Positions 37,719 through 47,756 are shown, counted from the first letter of the stretch. The stretch is 64,000 nt of DNA from Advenella sp. FME57 (GCF_014897675.1 NZ_JABUXU010000007.1:1-64000); one strand, 5' to 3'. The notes: generated by a model not told the origin, from the sequence alone. Program-made: numbers and translations.

Positions 37719-38633
37719 TCAGGATTTTCGATGGATAATCAGGTCTGCCAGTTCCCGCAGTCGGCAGGCTGGCTCACCCAGCGGCTTGATGGCATCCAGG
37801 GCCGCTTCATGCAACTGCTGTGCAAAGTCTCTGGATTGCGCCAACCCCATCACCGAGACATACGTGGGTTTGTTGTCCGCCGCATCCTTGCCCGGCGTTT
37901 TACCCAGCGCCTGCTGATCGGCGGTCACATCGAGAATGTCGTCAACAACCTGGAACGCCAGGCCCATGGCCGAACCATAATTTTCCAGCGCCATACGGAT
38001 ATCCGAATTGGCAGCAGTCACAATCGCCCCCAGTTGTACGCTGGCTTCGATTAACGCCCCAGTTTTGAGCCGGTGCATAAATTGCAGTTGCTCTGGATCA
38101 AGACGCGTGTTGACGCTGGCCAGATCGATGGCCTGCCCCCCCACCATGCCCTGGCTGCCGGCAGCCTGTGCCAGCACATTGACCGCCTGAACCACAAGCG
38201 CCGGCGCGACCGACATTTGCGCCAGTTGCGCAAAGGCCAGCGGCTGCAGCGCGTCGCCTGCCAGCATGGCGGTTGCCTCGTCAAACTGGATATGCACGGT
38301 AGGCTTGCCGCGTCGCAGGACATCATCATCCATACAGGGAAGATCGTCATGGATCAGCGAATAGGCATGGATCAGCTCAACAGCAACTGCGGCGCGCGAA
38401 AGCGTGTGCTCCAGTGCAGAAGGCAATGCGCTTTGTTGCGCGCTTGCCTGCCCGGCCGCATACACCAGCGCCGCGCGCAGACGCTTGCCTGAGCCAAGCG
38501 CGGCATACCGCATGGCCTGGTGCAACTTTGTCGGCGTTTCGTCGGCTGGCGGCAGAGCTTTGTCCAACGACCCTTCAATCTTTTCAATGCAGGCCGGCAA
38601 CCAGTCCTGAAACGATACAACCATGGCGTTCAT
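37719..38633 (-). CDS. ispA: Farnesyl diphosphate synthase (geranyltranstransferase)
   Basis: 304-residue polyprenyl synthase. Seen: LGSGKRLRAALVY, the first aspartate-rich motif DDLPCMDDD and the second DDILDVTAD. Makes C15 farnesyl diphosphate, substrate for HpnD in this window as well as for ubiquinone and undecaprenyl phosphate. Its ATG at 38633 overlaps the xseB stop (ATGA); an ATG three codons later is possible. Confidence 0.95.
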   Translation of the reverse strand: MNAMVVSFQDWLPACIEKIEGSLDKALPPADETPTKLHQAMRYAALGSGKRLRAALVYAAGQASAQQSALPSALEHTLSRAAVAVELIHAYSLIHDDLPCMDDDVLRRGKPTVHIQFDEATAMLAGDALQPLAFAQLAQMSVAPALVVQAVNVLAQAAGSQGMVGGQAIDLASVNTRLDPEQLQFMHRLKTGALIEASVQLGAIVTAANSDIRMALENYGSAMGLAFQVVDDILDVTADQQALGKTPGKDAADNKPTYVSVMGLAQSRDFAQQLHEAALDAIKPLGEPACRLRELADLIIHRKS

Positions 38634-38890
38634 GATTCGGACGATCCTGTCTCGCCCAGGGGAACCAGCATATTATTGCGCAGCACACTAATCTGCTGTT
38701 CAGCAGCATCCAGCTTATCCTGACACACGCGCGCCAGCCCAACACCCCGTTCGTAGGCAGCAATGGAAGCCTCCAGCGACATGCTGTTGTCTTCCATTTG
38801 CGTCACGATCGATTCGAGCTCGCCCAGCGCCGCTTCGAACTGATCGGGCAATGCCACAGTGTCGGTTTTTGCATTCTCAGTCAAAACCAA
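38630..38890 (-). CDS. xseB: Exodeoxyribonuclease VII small subunit
   Basis: 86 residues, almost entirely helical: FEAALGELESIVTQMEDN, MSLEASIAAYERGVGL and the CQDKLDAAEQQI end are typical. Partner of XseA, whose gene is not in the window. First of xseB-ispA-dxs, a common isoprenoid arrangement. Confidence 0.95.
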   Translation of the reverse strand: MVLTENAKTDTVALPDQFEAALGELESIVTQMEDNSMSLEASIAAYERGVGLARVCQDKLDAAEQQISVLRNNMLVPLGETGSSES

Positions 38891-39032
38891 TCTCCAATGC
38901 TTTCAGTTGTGCAATTTGCTCATTGTACGAAATCAGCGGGTGCTTCGGTTGCAGATTTGCCACTTTTGCCGCAAAGTCAATCCACCCCGCCCCAGACCTC
39001 GATTTGAGCACCATGACCCAGGCCTGGCAATC

Positions 39033-39061
39033 TTGACTAAGGTATTGATTTTCTTTACAAT
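39033..39061 (+). promoter_or_regulatory. Predicted sigma-70 promoter of the Rieske oxygenase gene
   Basis: -35 TTGACT (39033-39038) and -10 TACAAT (39056-39061) with 17-bp spacing, five of six matches each. It would leave a leader of about 80 bases. Confidence 0.7.
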
Positions 39062-39145
39062 TACCCTCCTTTTAATTTTTTTGACACTTTATGCCGGCTC
39101 ATGACCCTTGGTGAGGCGGCATTTGTTTTCATCGGGGGGCATCTC

Positions 39146-40285
39146 ATGTCTGATATTGCCAAACTGGCACATGTATCACCGGCGACGACGCAATTGCCAG
39201 TCGACGTCTACTTTAACGACGATATCTTTAAAAAGGAGCAGGCCCGCATCTTCGATGCCTCGGCGCTGTACGTCGGACATGAAAAACTGGTGCCCGAATC
39301 CGGAGACTGGCGCACACTGGCGCATGAACAGGCCGGACGCGTGCTCGTGCGCAACGGCGACAATATCAGCCTTGTGTCAAATGTCTGTCGCCACAGACAA
39401 GCCATCATGCTGGGGGGCCAGGCGGGCGACGTGACCAGCGCGACCAATAACCATGGCAATCTGCGCAGCGCCGGCGGCAATATTGTCTGCCCGCTGCACC
39501 GCTGGACCTATGACAATCAGGGCACCTTGCTTGGCGCGCCGCAATTTGACAGCAATCCATGCAAGAACCTGCAGCAGTTCCCGCTACAGAACTGCAACGG
39601 CCTGCTGTTCGAAGGCCCGCGTAATCCGGCCGCCGACATGGCGCCCCTGTTTGCGCGCCCCGAATTCGATTTTTCCGACTATGTATTTGACCGCGCGATC
39701 GTGCACGAATGCAATTACAACTGGAAAACGTTTATCGAGGTCTATCTTGAAGACTATCATGTGGCCCCGTTCCATCCCGGCTTGGGCAGCTTTGTCACCT
39801 GTGACGACCTGACCTGGAACTTTGCCGAAACCTTCAGTCTGCAGCGTGTGGGCGTGCACCAGGCATTGGCCAATCCGGGCTCCGAGGTTTACAGGAAATG
39901 GCACGACGAGTTGCTCAAGTTCCGCCAGGGTGAAACGCCAGACTTCGGCGCCATGTGGGTTACCTATTTCCCAACCCATATGATCGAGCTCTACCCGCAT
40001 GTACTGGTTCTGTCCACGCTATATCCGGTCAGCCCGCAAAAAACGGTCAATCTGGTTGAGTTTTACTATCCGGAAGAAATTGCCATGTTCGAGCGCGACT
40101 TCATACAGGCCCAGCAGGCCGCCTATATGGAAACGGCGATCGAAGACGATGAGATTGCCGAACGCATGGACGCCGGCCGCCAGGCGCTGTACAAACGCGG
40201 CACGTCTGAAACCGGCCCGTATCAGTCTCCCATGGAAGACGGCATGCAACATTTTCACGAGTGGTATAACAAGCTGATGGCCTGA
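39146..40285 (+). CDS. Rieske-type ring-hydroxylating oxygenase alpha subunit
   Basis: 379 residues. The Rieske [2Fe-2S] ligands are Cys81/His83 and Cys115/His118 (VCRHRQ and CPLHRW); the mononuclear iron region is YLEDYHVAPFHPG. These enzymes insert O2 into aromatic or quaternary ammonium substrates with electrons from a reductase, which is not encoded nearby. Start set at ATG 39146 after a G-rich site. Divergent from xseB. The substrate cannot be read from the sequence. Confidence 0.88.
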   Translation: MSDIAKLAHVSPATTQLPVDVYFNDDIFKKEQARIFDASALYVGHEKLVPESGDWRTLAHEQAGRVLVRNGDNISLVSNVCRHRQAIMLGGQAGDVTSATNNHGNLRSAGGNIVCPLHRWTYDNQGTLLGAPQFDSNPCKNLQQFPLQNCNGLLFEGPRNPAADMAPLFARPEFDFSDYVFDRAIVHECNYNWKTFIEVYLEDYHVAPFHPGLGSFVTCDDLTWNFAETFSLQRVGVHQALANPGSEVYRKWHDELLKFRQGETPDFGAMWVTYFPTHMIELYPHVLVLSTLYPVSPQKTVNLVEFYYPEEIAMFERDFIQAQQAAYMETAIEDDEIAERMDAGRQALYKRGTSETGPYQSPMEDGMQHFHEWYNKLMA

Positions 40286-40457
40286 TTGCTGTAGTCCCGC
40301 CTGGCTGCACGCATCTTCGCCAGTATGTATGCGCGCGCCAGGCAGCCTTTTTTGTGGGCGCCGTTTTCCTAGGCGCGGTTATCGTAGGTGTCATTATCGT
40401 CGGTGCTTATCCAATTAATAAGCATCCGCCGATACACCCGCATTACACCCCGCCACA

Positions 40458-41342
40458 TCAGGACGTTGTCTTGACCACCTGCGATTTCTTTTGCCTGTCG
40501 GCCAGCGCCAAGGTGCGCCATGCCGAGAGCAGACCAGCCAAAATCACCATTCCCATACCCAGCCACGCCAATACGTCCGGCGCATTCTTCCATACCAGGA
40601 TGCCAATGCCTGCGGAAAAGATGATGGTTGTATATTGCAGCGCCGCCGATAGCAGCGGCGAGCCCGAACCAAAGGCACGCGTCAGCGCCAGCTGGCCGAA
40701 CAGGCCGGACAGGCCCACCACCAGCAAGGCGACCCAGGCCACCACATCAGGCTGACCAATGCCATGGGCTTTGATGCCTATTAAACTGGTGCTGGTAACA
40801 AAAATGGAAAAATACATAACAGTCAGCCAGATGGGCTCGCCAATGGAGCCCAGCTGGCGTACCTGCATCATGGCGACGGCGCCACAGGCCCCAGCCAGCA
40901 AACCCAGCGCGCAGGCAAACCACTGATCTTCGGTGATACTGGGACGCAAGATCAGGAGCACGCCGGCAAAACCAATGCCCACAGCAAGCGTGCGCACTAC
41001 ATCATTGGTCGCCCTGCCCGACAGCAACAAAAAACCCGCAATAAACAGGGGCGAGGTGTAATTCAAACTGGTGCTGGTGGCCAGGGGCAGCACGCTGTAC
41101 CCATAAAATGCCATCCACATGGCGCCTACGCCAAATACGTTGCGCATCAGGTGCAGGCGTATACTTTTGGGTTTAAGGGATTTGCGGGTGGAGACGGCCC
41201 AGATTACCAGCAGCACGACCGAAGGCAACCCCCGGAACAGGATCACCAGTGACAACGACGCGGCATGTTCGGATGCCAGTTTGACTGATGCCCCCATGAT
41301 GGCAAACATGAGAGAAGCCACTAACATCCACAGTGCCTGCAT
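40458..41342 (-). CDS. DMT superfamily (EamA) transporter
   Basis: 294-residue protein with ten predicted helices arranged as two EamA repeats (about 5-140 and 150-285). Exporters of this family move small metabolites or amino acids; the substrate is unknown. I chose ATG 41342 (MQALWMLVAS), since it begins just before the first helix and gives a typical length; ATG or longer starts at 41378 and 41411 exist, the last with an AAGGG close upstream. Confidence 0.85.
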   Translation of the reverse strand: MQALWMLVASLMFAIMGASVKLASEHAASLSLVILFRGLPSVVLLVIWAVSTRKSLKPKSIRLHLMRNVFGVGAMWMAFYGYSVLPLATSTSLNYTSPLFIAGFLLLSGRATNDVVRTLAVGIGFAGVLLILRPSITEDQWFACALGLLAGACGAVAMMQVRQLGSIGEPIWLTVMYFSIFVTSTSLIGIKAHGIGQPDVVAWVALLVVGLSGLFGQLALTRAFGSGSPLLSAALQYTTIIFSAGIGILVWKNAPDVLAWLGMGMVILAGLLSAWRTLALADRQKKSQVVKTTS

Positions 41343-41526
41343 GTAAAATCCGGAAATTGCTTGAAAAGAAAATAACATTCTACTGCGAACAAGACTGTAA
41401 AAGGACGACATTGCCCTTATATAATTGATCTGGCCTGATTCAGTTATTTTTAAGCTCCAGATGGCAGACTTATTCGGACTCGAAATATGTCATCCGGATT
41501 GATCCCTTCCTACAAGGACCTGCTGC

Positions 41527-42411
41527 ATGAAACGCATTATTCTTTTTCTTATGACCAACCTCGCCGTCATGGTGGTGTTGGGCATTACGCTGAACCTGCT
41601 GGGTGTGAACCGCTATATGGACGCAAACGGCATCAATATGGGTCAGCTATTGGTATTTTCTGCCGTGATCGGCTTCGTTGGCGCCTTCATTTCCCTGCTG
41701 ATGAGCAAACCGATGGCCAAATGGACCATGGGACTGAAAATAATTGATCCGGCGGCGCCCGGCAACCAGAGAGAACTGTGGCTGGTCGATACCGTTCATC
41801 AGCTAGCCGATCGCGCCGGCATTGGCCATCCTGAGGTGGCCATCTATGAAGGCGAACCCAATGCGTTCGCCACGGGTGCCTTCAAGAACGACTCGCTGGT
41901 GGCAGTATCTACCGGTCTGCTCGACAGCATGACCGAAGAGGAAGTGACTGCGGTCCTTGGCCACGAAGTGGCGCACATTGCCAATGGAGACATGGTCACC
42001 CTGACTCTGATCCAGGGCGTGGTCAATACCTTCGTCATTTTCCTGGCCCGCGTGGTCGGATATTTCATTGACCGCACGATTTTCCGAAATGAACGCGGCG
42101 TCGGGATGGGTTACTACATTACCGTACTGGTCTGTGAGATCGTGTTCGGGGTCCTGGCATCCATTATCGTGGCGTGGTTCTCGCGTCAGCGCGAATATCG
42201 CGCCGATGCAGGTTCTGCACAAATGCTCGGCTCCGCCTCGCCCATGATCAATGCGCTGGCAAGACTGGGCGGCCTGCCCCCCGGCGAATTGCCCAAGCAG
42301 TTCGAATCCTCGGGCATCAGCGGTGGAGCCGGTGTAGCCGCGCTATTTTCTACCCACCCGCCTATCGAACACCGCATCAACGCGCTGCGCGCGCGCATCG
42401 TCCAGTCCTGA
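41527..42411 (+). CDS. htpX: Membrane zinc metalloprotease HtpX
   Basis: 294 residues. Two N-terminal helices, then the zinc motif [11 protein letters not shown] with catalytic Glu, two more helices, and the third ligand region EYRADAGSA. Degrades misfolded membrane proteins alongside FtsH. A GAAGGA-like site (AAGGACC) precedes the ATG. TATAAT at 41420 may be its -10, without a good -35. Confidence 0.95.
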   Translation: MKRIILFLMTNLAVMVVLGITLNLLGVNRYMDANGINMGQLLVFSAVIGFVGAFISLLMSKPMAKWTMGLKIIDPAAPGNQRELWLVDTVHQLADRAGIGHPEVAIYEGEPNAFATGAFKNDSLVAVSTGLLDSMTEEEVTAVLGHEVAHIANGDMVTLTLIQGVVNTFVIFLARVVGYFIDRTIFRNERGVGMGYYITVLVCEIVFGVLASIIVAWFSRQREYRADAGSAQMLGSASPMINALARLGGLPPGELPKQFESSGISGGAGVAALFSTHPPIEHRINALRARIVQS

Positions 42412-42463
42412 CCTACCGGGGCATGGCAGAAACTCAAATGGCTGGCCTGAACCGCTGGCGGTA

Positions 42464-43141
42464 TTAATTGATCTGTTCTGCCAGCGCCCGCCATTTTTTT
42501 ATCCCCTGCGTCACGGACGCTGCTGCTTGCCGCTCGGTCCCGCCGACTGGAACAGCGCCTTCAGCCGATAGTGTTTTACGCACTTCAGGATCATTCAATA
42601 TCCGGTTGATTTCGACATTCAGCTTCTTGATGATATGCCGGGGAGTTCCCTTGGGCGCCATCAACCCGAACCAACCGTTGCCTTCGTAGCCAGGCAAGCC
42701 CCACTCGGCGATCGTTGGCACATTGGGAAGCGCTGGCGAACGGCTTACTCCGGTTACTGCCAGTGCCTTGAGCGTGCCGGCCCTGATTTGCGAGAGCACC
42801 AACGGAAACGGCGCAAAATTTAACTGCGTCATTCCCGCTACCAGATCATTGATGGCCGGTCCACTACCCTTATAGGGAATATGGGTCAGCTTGATGCTGG
42901 CCATCGAAGCGAACAACTCACCAAACAAGTGGTTCGATGTCCCCTTTCCCGATGAACCATAATTGAGCTTGCCGGGATTTTTCTGTGCATAAGCAATCAG
43001 GCCCCGGACATCCTGCACTGGCAGACTAGCCGTTGCAGTCAGAATGGTTGGCGGTGTTGCCAACAGAATAACCGGGTCCAGATCGGTGACCGGATTATAA
43101 GGAAGATCTTTATACAGGCTTTGGTGTCGTTCCTGCTTCAC
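42464..43141 (-). pseudogene. Bug/TctC-type binding protein, 5'-truncated and frameshifted
   Basis: The 225-codon frame matches only the C-terminal two thirds of a Bug protein (SLYKDLPYNPVTDLDPV onward, then HIPYKGSGPAINDLVAG). No signal peptide and no AGG substrate loop precede it. Reading upstream in another frame gives ILTVASSEAGT, which is what should come just before TQSLYKDLP; removing one base within CACCAAA (about 43127-43133) would join them. Upstream of about 43165 the resemblance stops. So it is a remnant, last in the direction of the ALDH group. Confidence 0.8.
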
Positions 43142-43595
43142 TGCTAGCGACCGTCAATATGGATGGAATGCACTGTGGTTATTTCCATTCAGAATCGACC
43201 ACATACTGGACACTGTGCGCCACCACACCCAAAGCACGCTCGCCCAGTCCCACCGTCGAACCCTTTATACGTTTGTTCCTGGCGTACCTGAAATCTTCAC
43301 GCAACTCCACTGCCATACATAATGATGCATGAAATAAACCACGGTGACGATCGCTTGCAGCGTCTTCACCGTGGTCTGGTTTTTCCAATTATGCAGGCCA
43401 GGGACACCACCGCACTAGCAAGGTCAAGCCCACGGCATCGCTTTTTTCTGCCACCCCGCCATTGCACCGCGTGCGCCTTCCCGCCAACGTTCGGACAGGA
43501 AAAACATCGCCTGGCAACCCCGCCAGGCATCGTCCACGTTGTCAGGCGCACTTTACAGTGAAAGGCCGCCAGTTCACGCAGTTATGGCGACACGC
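43142..43595. other. Intergenic region with gene remnants and a hairpin
   Basis: 454 bp between the Bug remnant and the aldehyde dehydrogenase gene. It holds the frameshifted N-terminal piece of the Bug remnant (43133-43165), a 69-codon minus-strand frame ending at 43179 that I do not recognise, and a hairpin at 43338-43375 which could end the ALDH transcript. The remainder is featureless. Confidence 0.5.
43338..43375. terminator. Long hairpin, possible terminator of the ALDH group
   Basis: Perfect ten-base arms ACCACGGTGA / TCACCGTGGT with an 18-base loop. T-runs are modest on both sides (GGTTTTT plus, TTTATTT minus). It lies 220 bp beyond the ALDH stop. Confidence 0.45.
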
Positions 43596-45023
43596 TCATT
43601 GCGCCGGATCCAGCGCAATGACCACGTTCTTGGAGCGCTGATAATTCAAATACGCCTGGATACCCTTTTCCTTTCCAATTCCGCTCTCTTTATAGCCACC
43701 AAGCGGGTTCTCGACACCGCCGGCAAAGTAGTCATTGACAAAAATCTGACCTGCTTCAATTCGCGATACGAGTTGATGGATGCTGCTTATGTCGCGTCCC
43801 CATACGCCTGCAGCCAACCCGAAGTTTGTATTATTAGCCAACGCGATACACTCCTGGAGCGATTCGAACTTACGCAAAACAGCAACCGAGCCGAAGATTT
43901 CATTGCTGCTGATACAGTTGTCTTCATCCGTTACCGCAAAGACCACGCGCGGCACAAACCAGCCCTGCTGCGGCACCAGGGACGCATCGCTGCGATAAAC
44001 CAGCGGCAGATTTTCCTTTTCGCCAGCCGCAATGAAATTGAGCACTTTTTGATATTGCTGCCTGGTGATAATCGGCGCCCAACTCTCGCGGCTTTGATCC
44101 AGACGAGACAATGCCTCCGTCAATTTCTCCTGAAATGCATCGTAGATACTCGTATGCACGAAAATCCGGCTGCCGGCAATGCATACCTGACCGGCATTCG
44201 ATACAAAGCCCTTGATGCATCCCTGCACCGCGCGATCCAGATCGGCATCGGCCAGCACAATATTGGGAGACTTTCCGCCCAACTCCAGGGTAACCGGCTT
44301 GACTGAACCGGCGCACAGCGCCCCGACCGATTTTCCGGTCTGGACCGAGCCGGTGAAAGAAACCTTGGCAACGTCCGGATGCCCCACCAACGCTGAACCG
44401 GTCTTGCCGTCTCCGGTCACTACGTTGATGACGCCAGGCGCGACGATATCAGCCTGAAAAATCAATGTGACCAGTTCTACCGTCGAAGCCGACGTATGCT
44501 CCGAAGGTTTAACAACGACGGTATTTCCTGCGGCCAGCGCCGCCGCAGCCGAACGCGCAAACTGATTCAGCGGCAGATTCCATGGCGTAATGATACCCAC
44601 TACCCCATACGGTTCGTGCTGATTAAAGCAGTGATATCCGTCGCCAATGTCGATCAGCTCGCCGCCGCGCTGTGATGTCAGATTGCCAAAAAACTCAAAA
44701 TACTCTGCAGCAATATCCATCTCTCTGTCTGCTGCGCCCTTGGTCTTGCCGGTATTGAGTGATTCGATGCTGGACAAGTGCGCTTTATTGGTTCGGATCA
44801 GTTGCGCAATCGCGTGCATGGCGCGCCCCCGAAAGAGCGGGCGCAGCTGCCCCCACGCCGCCGCCGCGCGCTTTGCAGCCGCCACGGCATTATTGACGTC
44901 GTCGGGAGTCGATTGGGTAATCAGGTGAACCTGCTCGCCTTTGGTCGGATCAAAAGCCGGAAAAAAGGACTCGCCGGCGGACCGCTTTTGCTGACCGTTA
45001 ATAAGTAAATGATACTTTTGCAT
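43596..45023 (-). CDS. NAD(P)-dependent aldehyde dehydrogenase
   Basis: 475 residues of the classical ALDH family. Seen: Asn148 in TPWNLPLNQ, Lys172 in VKPSEHT, Glu247 in LELGGKSPN and nucleophile Cys281 in GQVCIAGSR; C-terminal GGYKESGIGKEKG. Oxidises an aldehyde to an acid. It follows the Bug gene by one base and the GMC oxidoreductase gene two genes upstream, suggesting it takes the aldehyde made by the latter. Substrate unknown. Confidence 0.92.
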   Translation of the reverse strand: MQKYHLLINGQQKRSAGESFFPAFDPTKGEQVHLITQSTPDDVNNAVAAAKRAAAAWGQLRPLFRGRAMHAIAQLIRTNKAHLSSIESLNTGKTKGAADREMDIAAEYFEFFGNLTSQRGGELIDIGDGYHCFNQHEPYGVVGIITPWNLPLNQFARSAAAALAAGNTVVVKPSEHTSASTVELVTLIFQADIVAPGVINVVTGDGKTGSALVGHPDVAKVSFTGSVQTGKSVGALCAGSVKPVTLELGGKSPNIVLADADLDRAVQGCIKGFVSNAGQVCIAGSRIFVHTSIYDAFQEKLTEALSRLDQSRESWAPIITRQQYQKVLNFIAAGEKENLPLVYRSDASLVPQQGWFVPRVVFAVTDEDNCISSNEIFGSVAVLRKFESLQECIALANNTNFGLAAGVWGRDISSIHQLVSRIEAGQIFVNDYFAGGVENPLGGYKESGIGKEKGIQAYLNYQRSKNVVIALDPAQ

Positions 45024-45024
45024 G

Positions 45025-46005
45025 TCAGATGCCCCCTTGATTAATGTTTTTGGCCAGCGCCAGCGCCCGTTCCAGCTTTAATGTCGCTTCAATTTCAGAA
45101 CGGAAGGTCTCGCTATTGAGACTCGGGTTGATGATGACGCCATAATCGGCGCAGAACTTCTGGTACCGTGCGGATTGGACGGCATACATTGCCGCCTCGA
45201 AGATCTGTTTGGAAACCTCCGGCGGCGTTCCTCTGGGTGCGCACAGTCCATTCCAGTTCATGTAGGAGAATTTTTTTCCAATGCTTTCCGAAATCGTAGG
45301 CAACTGCGGCACCAGCGGGTTGCGCTCTTTTGACGAGATAGCCAGCACCTTAATCGCACCGGGCTTCTGAATATACGGCACAACGCCGGTCAAAAAGCTC
45401 ACACCGGTATCGATGTACCCGCCCAACATCGCCTGCGTTGACTCTGTCGCGGATTTGTACGGGATAAGGTTGACTTCCAGATTGGGGGTAAACTCTGTGG
45501 CCAGTAACTCCCACATAACGTGTGAAGGTGCACCCAGCCCGCCAACACCCAAAGACACTTTCTTTGGACTGCGTTTGATATCTTCGATCATATCCGATAG
45601 CGATTGGTAGCCTTTCGAGCTTCGCGCATATAAGGTTTGCGCTGAATCTGCAAGTCGGGCTATCGGGTCGACAAGATCAAGCAAGTCATACCGCTGGAAG
45701 ATGGCGTCAAGAGAAACATTGCCATTGGAAATGTAGCCGATCGTATGACCATCAGGCTTGCTGCTGCCCAATTCACGCAAAGCGGATACACCGCCTGCGC
45801 CAGGCTTGTTCTGCACCACGATAGAGACGCCCAGACGCTCTGACATTGCCGCAGCGATGATCCGCGTACTCACATCGGTCTGGTCTCCTGCCGTAAACGG
45901 ATGGATTAGTCGGATTTCACGCCTTGGCCAACTACCGGGCTTTGCCATTACGATCGGGGATACGATCAGTGCAGACGATGCTGCCAGAAAACTTCTTCTT
46001 TTCAT
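45025..46005 (-). CDS. Bug-family extracytoplasmic substrate-binding protein
   Basis: 326 residues with an N-terminal signal (MKRRSFLAAS, which also resembles a twin-arginine signal), then PRREIRLIHPFTAG and the NKPGAGG loop, HVMWELLA and IPYKSATESTQAML of the TctC/Bug fold. Such proteins bind carboxylates or other small organics and feed tripartite tricarboxylate transporters. No TctA/TctB genes are adjacent. A strong AAGGAGG overlaps the GMC stop nine bases upstream. Confidence 0.9.
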   Translation of the reverse strand: MKRRSFLAASSALIVSPIVMAKPGSWPRREIRLIHPFTAGDQTDVSTRIIAAAMSERLGVSIVVQNKPGAGGVSALRELGSSKPDGHTIGYISNGNVSLDAIFQRYDLLDLVDPIARLADSAQTLYARSSKGYQSLSDMIEDIKRSPKKVSLGVGGLGAPSHVMWELLATEFTPNLEVNLIPYKSATESTQAMLGGYIDTGVSFLTGVVPYIQKPGAIKVLAISSKERNPLVPQLPTISESIGKKFSYMNWNGLCAPRGTPPEVSKQIFEAAMYAVQSARYQKFCADYGVIINPSLNSETFRSEIEATLKLERALALAKNINQGGI

Positions 46006-46014
46006 GTCTCCTCC

Positions 46015-47622
46015 TTATTTGTCATTCAATATGAGTTGTGCCGCCCGTTCTGCCAGGGCGATCGTGGGGATATTGGTATTCGATGAGGGAATGCTGGGCA
46101 TGACCGACGCATCGACCACACGCAGGTTACGCAGGCCCCTTACCCGCAATTGGCTGTCGACGACCGCCAACTCGTCATTACCCATCCGGCACGTGCCTAC
46201 CGGATGCCAGGATGTCTGCCCACTGCGACGAATATAATCAAGAAGATCGCCATCGCTTTGCACACTTGAGGAGGGCCTGGTTTCTTCGACGATAATGTCC
46301 TTGAATATGCCGGTAGCCGACAGCGCGCGCGCCTTGCGTAGCGCACTCACCATGATTTTCTGGTCAGTCTCCTGCTTCAGGTAATTGGGATTGATTCGCG
46401 ACATGTGCGCCGCATCATTCGACACAATATGAGAACTGCCGCGCGACTCCGGACGCAACTGAAAGAACCCGATCGTAAAGCCCGGAAAAAGATCCAGGCC
46501 ATAGCCATTGGATGTTGAATAACGATCCGCTGCGCTCAGATGGTGAATCTGCAACTTGATGGTGGGCTGCTCATGATCGCGTCCTTCATGGTGGATCAGG
46601 GCGTGCGAAGATGCCCCCGGCGTTGCCATCAGACCCTTTTTGGTAAACAGATAGCGGGCACCCATCAAATACGTGCGCAATTTACTGGCCACGATGCGAT
46701 TGAGCCCCACCTGTTTATTGGCCTTGAAGGAAATCCTGGACTGCAGATGATCCGACAAATTCTCGCCAACGCCGGCCAGCGCATGCACCAGTTTTACACC
46801 GGCCTGGCTCAATACATCGGGATTGCCGATGCCGGAAAGCTCAAGGATTTTGGGTGAATTGACCGTACCGGCAGAAAGAATAATCTCTTTTGCTGCCTGT
46901 ACAGTTTGTTGCGAGCCATTCTGGATAAAGCTGACCGATCTGGCGACGCCATCCTGGAGATGAATCTTCGTTACCATCGCATCGGTCATCACGGTCAGGT
47001 TTTTCCGACGCTTTGCCTCGGCGACATAGGTAGAAGCCGTACCACAACGTACGCCGTTGCGCGTTGAGAACTGCAAGAGCGAGACACCGTCGTAACGCTC
47101 GCCGTTATAGTCATCGTTATAGAGAACGCCAACATCGTTACATGATCTTATAAATGCCCGCGTCAACAGATCATCATCATTTACTTTGGTCGCAACAATT
47201 TTGCCATCACGTCCACGATACGTGTCGCTGCCAAAGGCGGCATTTTCAAGTTTCCTGAAAAACGGCAGCATATTCTCGTAAGACCAGCCCTGACATCCGG
47301 CTTTTTCCCAGTTGTCATACTCTCTCGGATCGCCACGGGAAAACAGCATCCCATTGACCGAGCTGGAGCCCCCGACCATTCTGCCGTGAGGAAACAGTAC
47401 TTTTTGGCGATTCAGATATGCCTGTTCAACGGTTTCGTCCTTCCAGAAATATTTTTCGCGGTTCAGAATTTTGGCAAGGCCGATAGGCACTCTAATCCAA
47501 AAATCGTTATGATGTTCACCGCCAGCTTCGATCAAAAGCACGCTTAAATCATTGTTCTCACTCAGCCTGTTAGCGATAACAGAGCCGGCGGAACCCGCAC
47601 CAATTACAATATAGTCATACAT
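46015..47622 (-). CDS. GMC family FAD-dependent oxidoreductase (alcohol dehydrogenase type)
   Basis: 535 residues. Seen: FAD loop IGAGSAGSVIANRL (from residue 7), GMC signature 1 around GRMVGGSSSVNGMLFSRG, signature 2 at LSAGTVNSPKILELSGIG, and the catalytic His in SWHPVGTCRMG. Resembles choline dehydrogenase-like and polyethylene-glycol or aliphatic alcohol dehydrogenases; the exact substrate is not evident. First gene of GMC-Bug-ALDH, 202 bp after the CoA-transferase gene. Confidence 0.9.
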   Translation of the reverse strand: MYDYIVIGAGSAGSVIANRLSENNDLSVLLIEAGGEHHNDFWIRVPIGLAKILNREKYFWKDETVEQAYLNRQKVLFPHGRMVGGSSSVNGMLFSRGDPREYDNWEKAGCQGWSYENMLPFFRKLENAAFGSDTYRGRDGKIVATKVNDDDLLTRAFIRSCNDVGVLYNDDYNGERYDGVSLLQFSTRNGVRCGTASTYVAEAKRRKNLTVMTDAMVTKIHLQDGVARSVSFIQNGSQQTVQAAKEIILSAGTVNSPKILELSGIGNPDVLSQAGVKLVHALAGVGENLSDHLQSRISFKANKQVGLNRIVASKLRTYLMGARYLFTKKGLMATPGASSHALIHHEGRDHEQPTIKLQIHHLSAADRYSTSNGYGLDLFPGFTIGFFQLRPESRGSSHIVSNDAAHMSRINPNYLKQETDQKIMVSALRKARALSATGIFKDIIVEETRPSSSVQSDGDLLDYIRRSGQTSWHPVGTCRMGNDELAVVDSQLRVRGLRNLRVVDASVMPSIPSSNTNIPTIALAERAAQLILNDK

Positions 47623-47756
47623 CTTCTGTCTTTCCTCAAAGCTGAATTTATAAAGTCTCGGACGATCTGTCTTGCGCTTCGGGCAATGGAAAATAACTCA
47701 GCAAGAATGCGCGGCTTGCACAATACCCGGCACACCAAGAGATGAAGCTAAAACAT

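Noticed and set aside
41360-41366. CTTGAAA resembling a heat-shock sigma-32 -35 element before htpX
   Set aside because: No matching CCCCAT-type -10 element at the right distance, and it lies at the DMT gene start.
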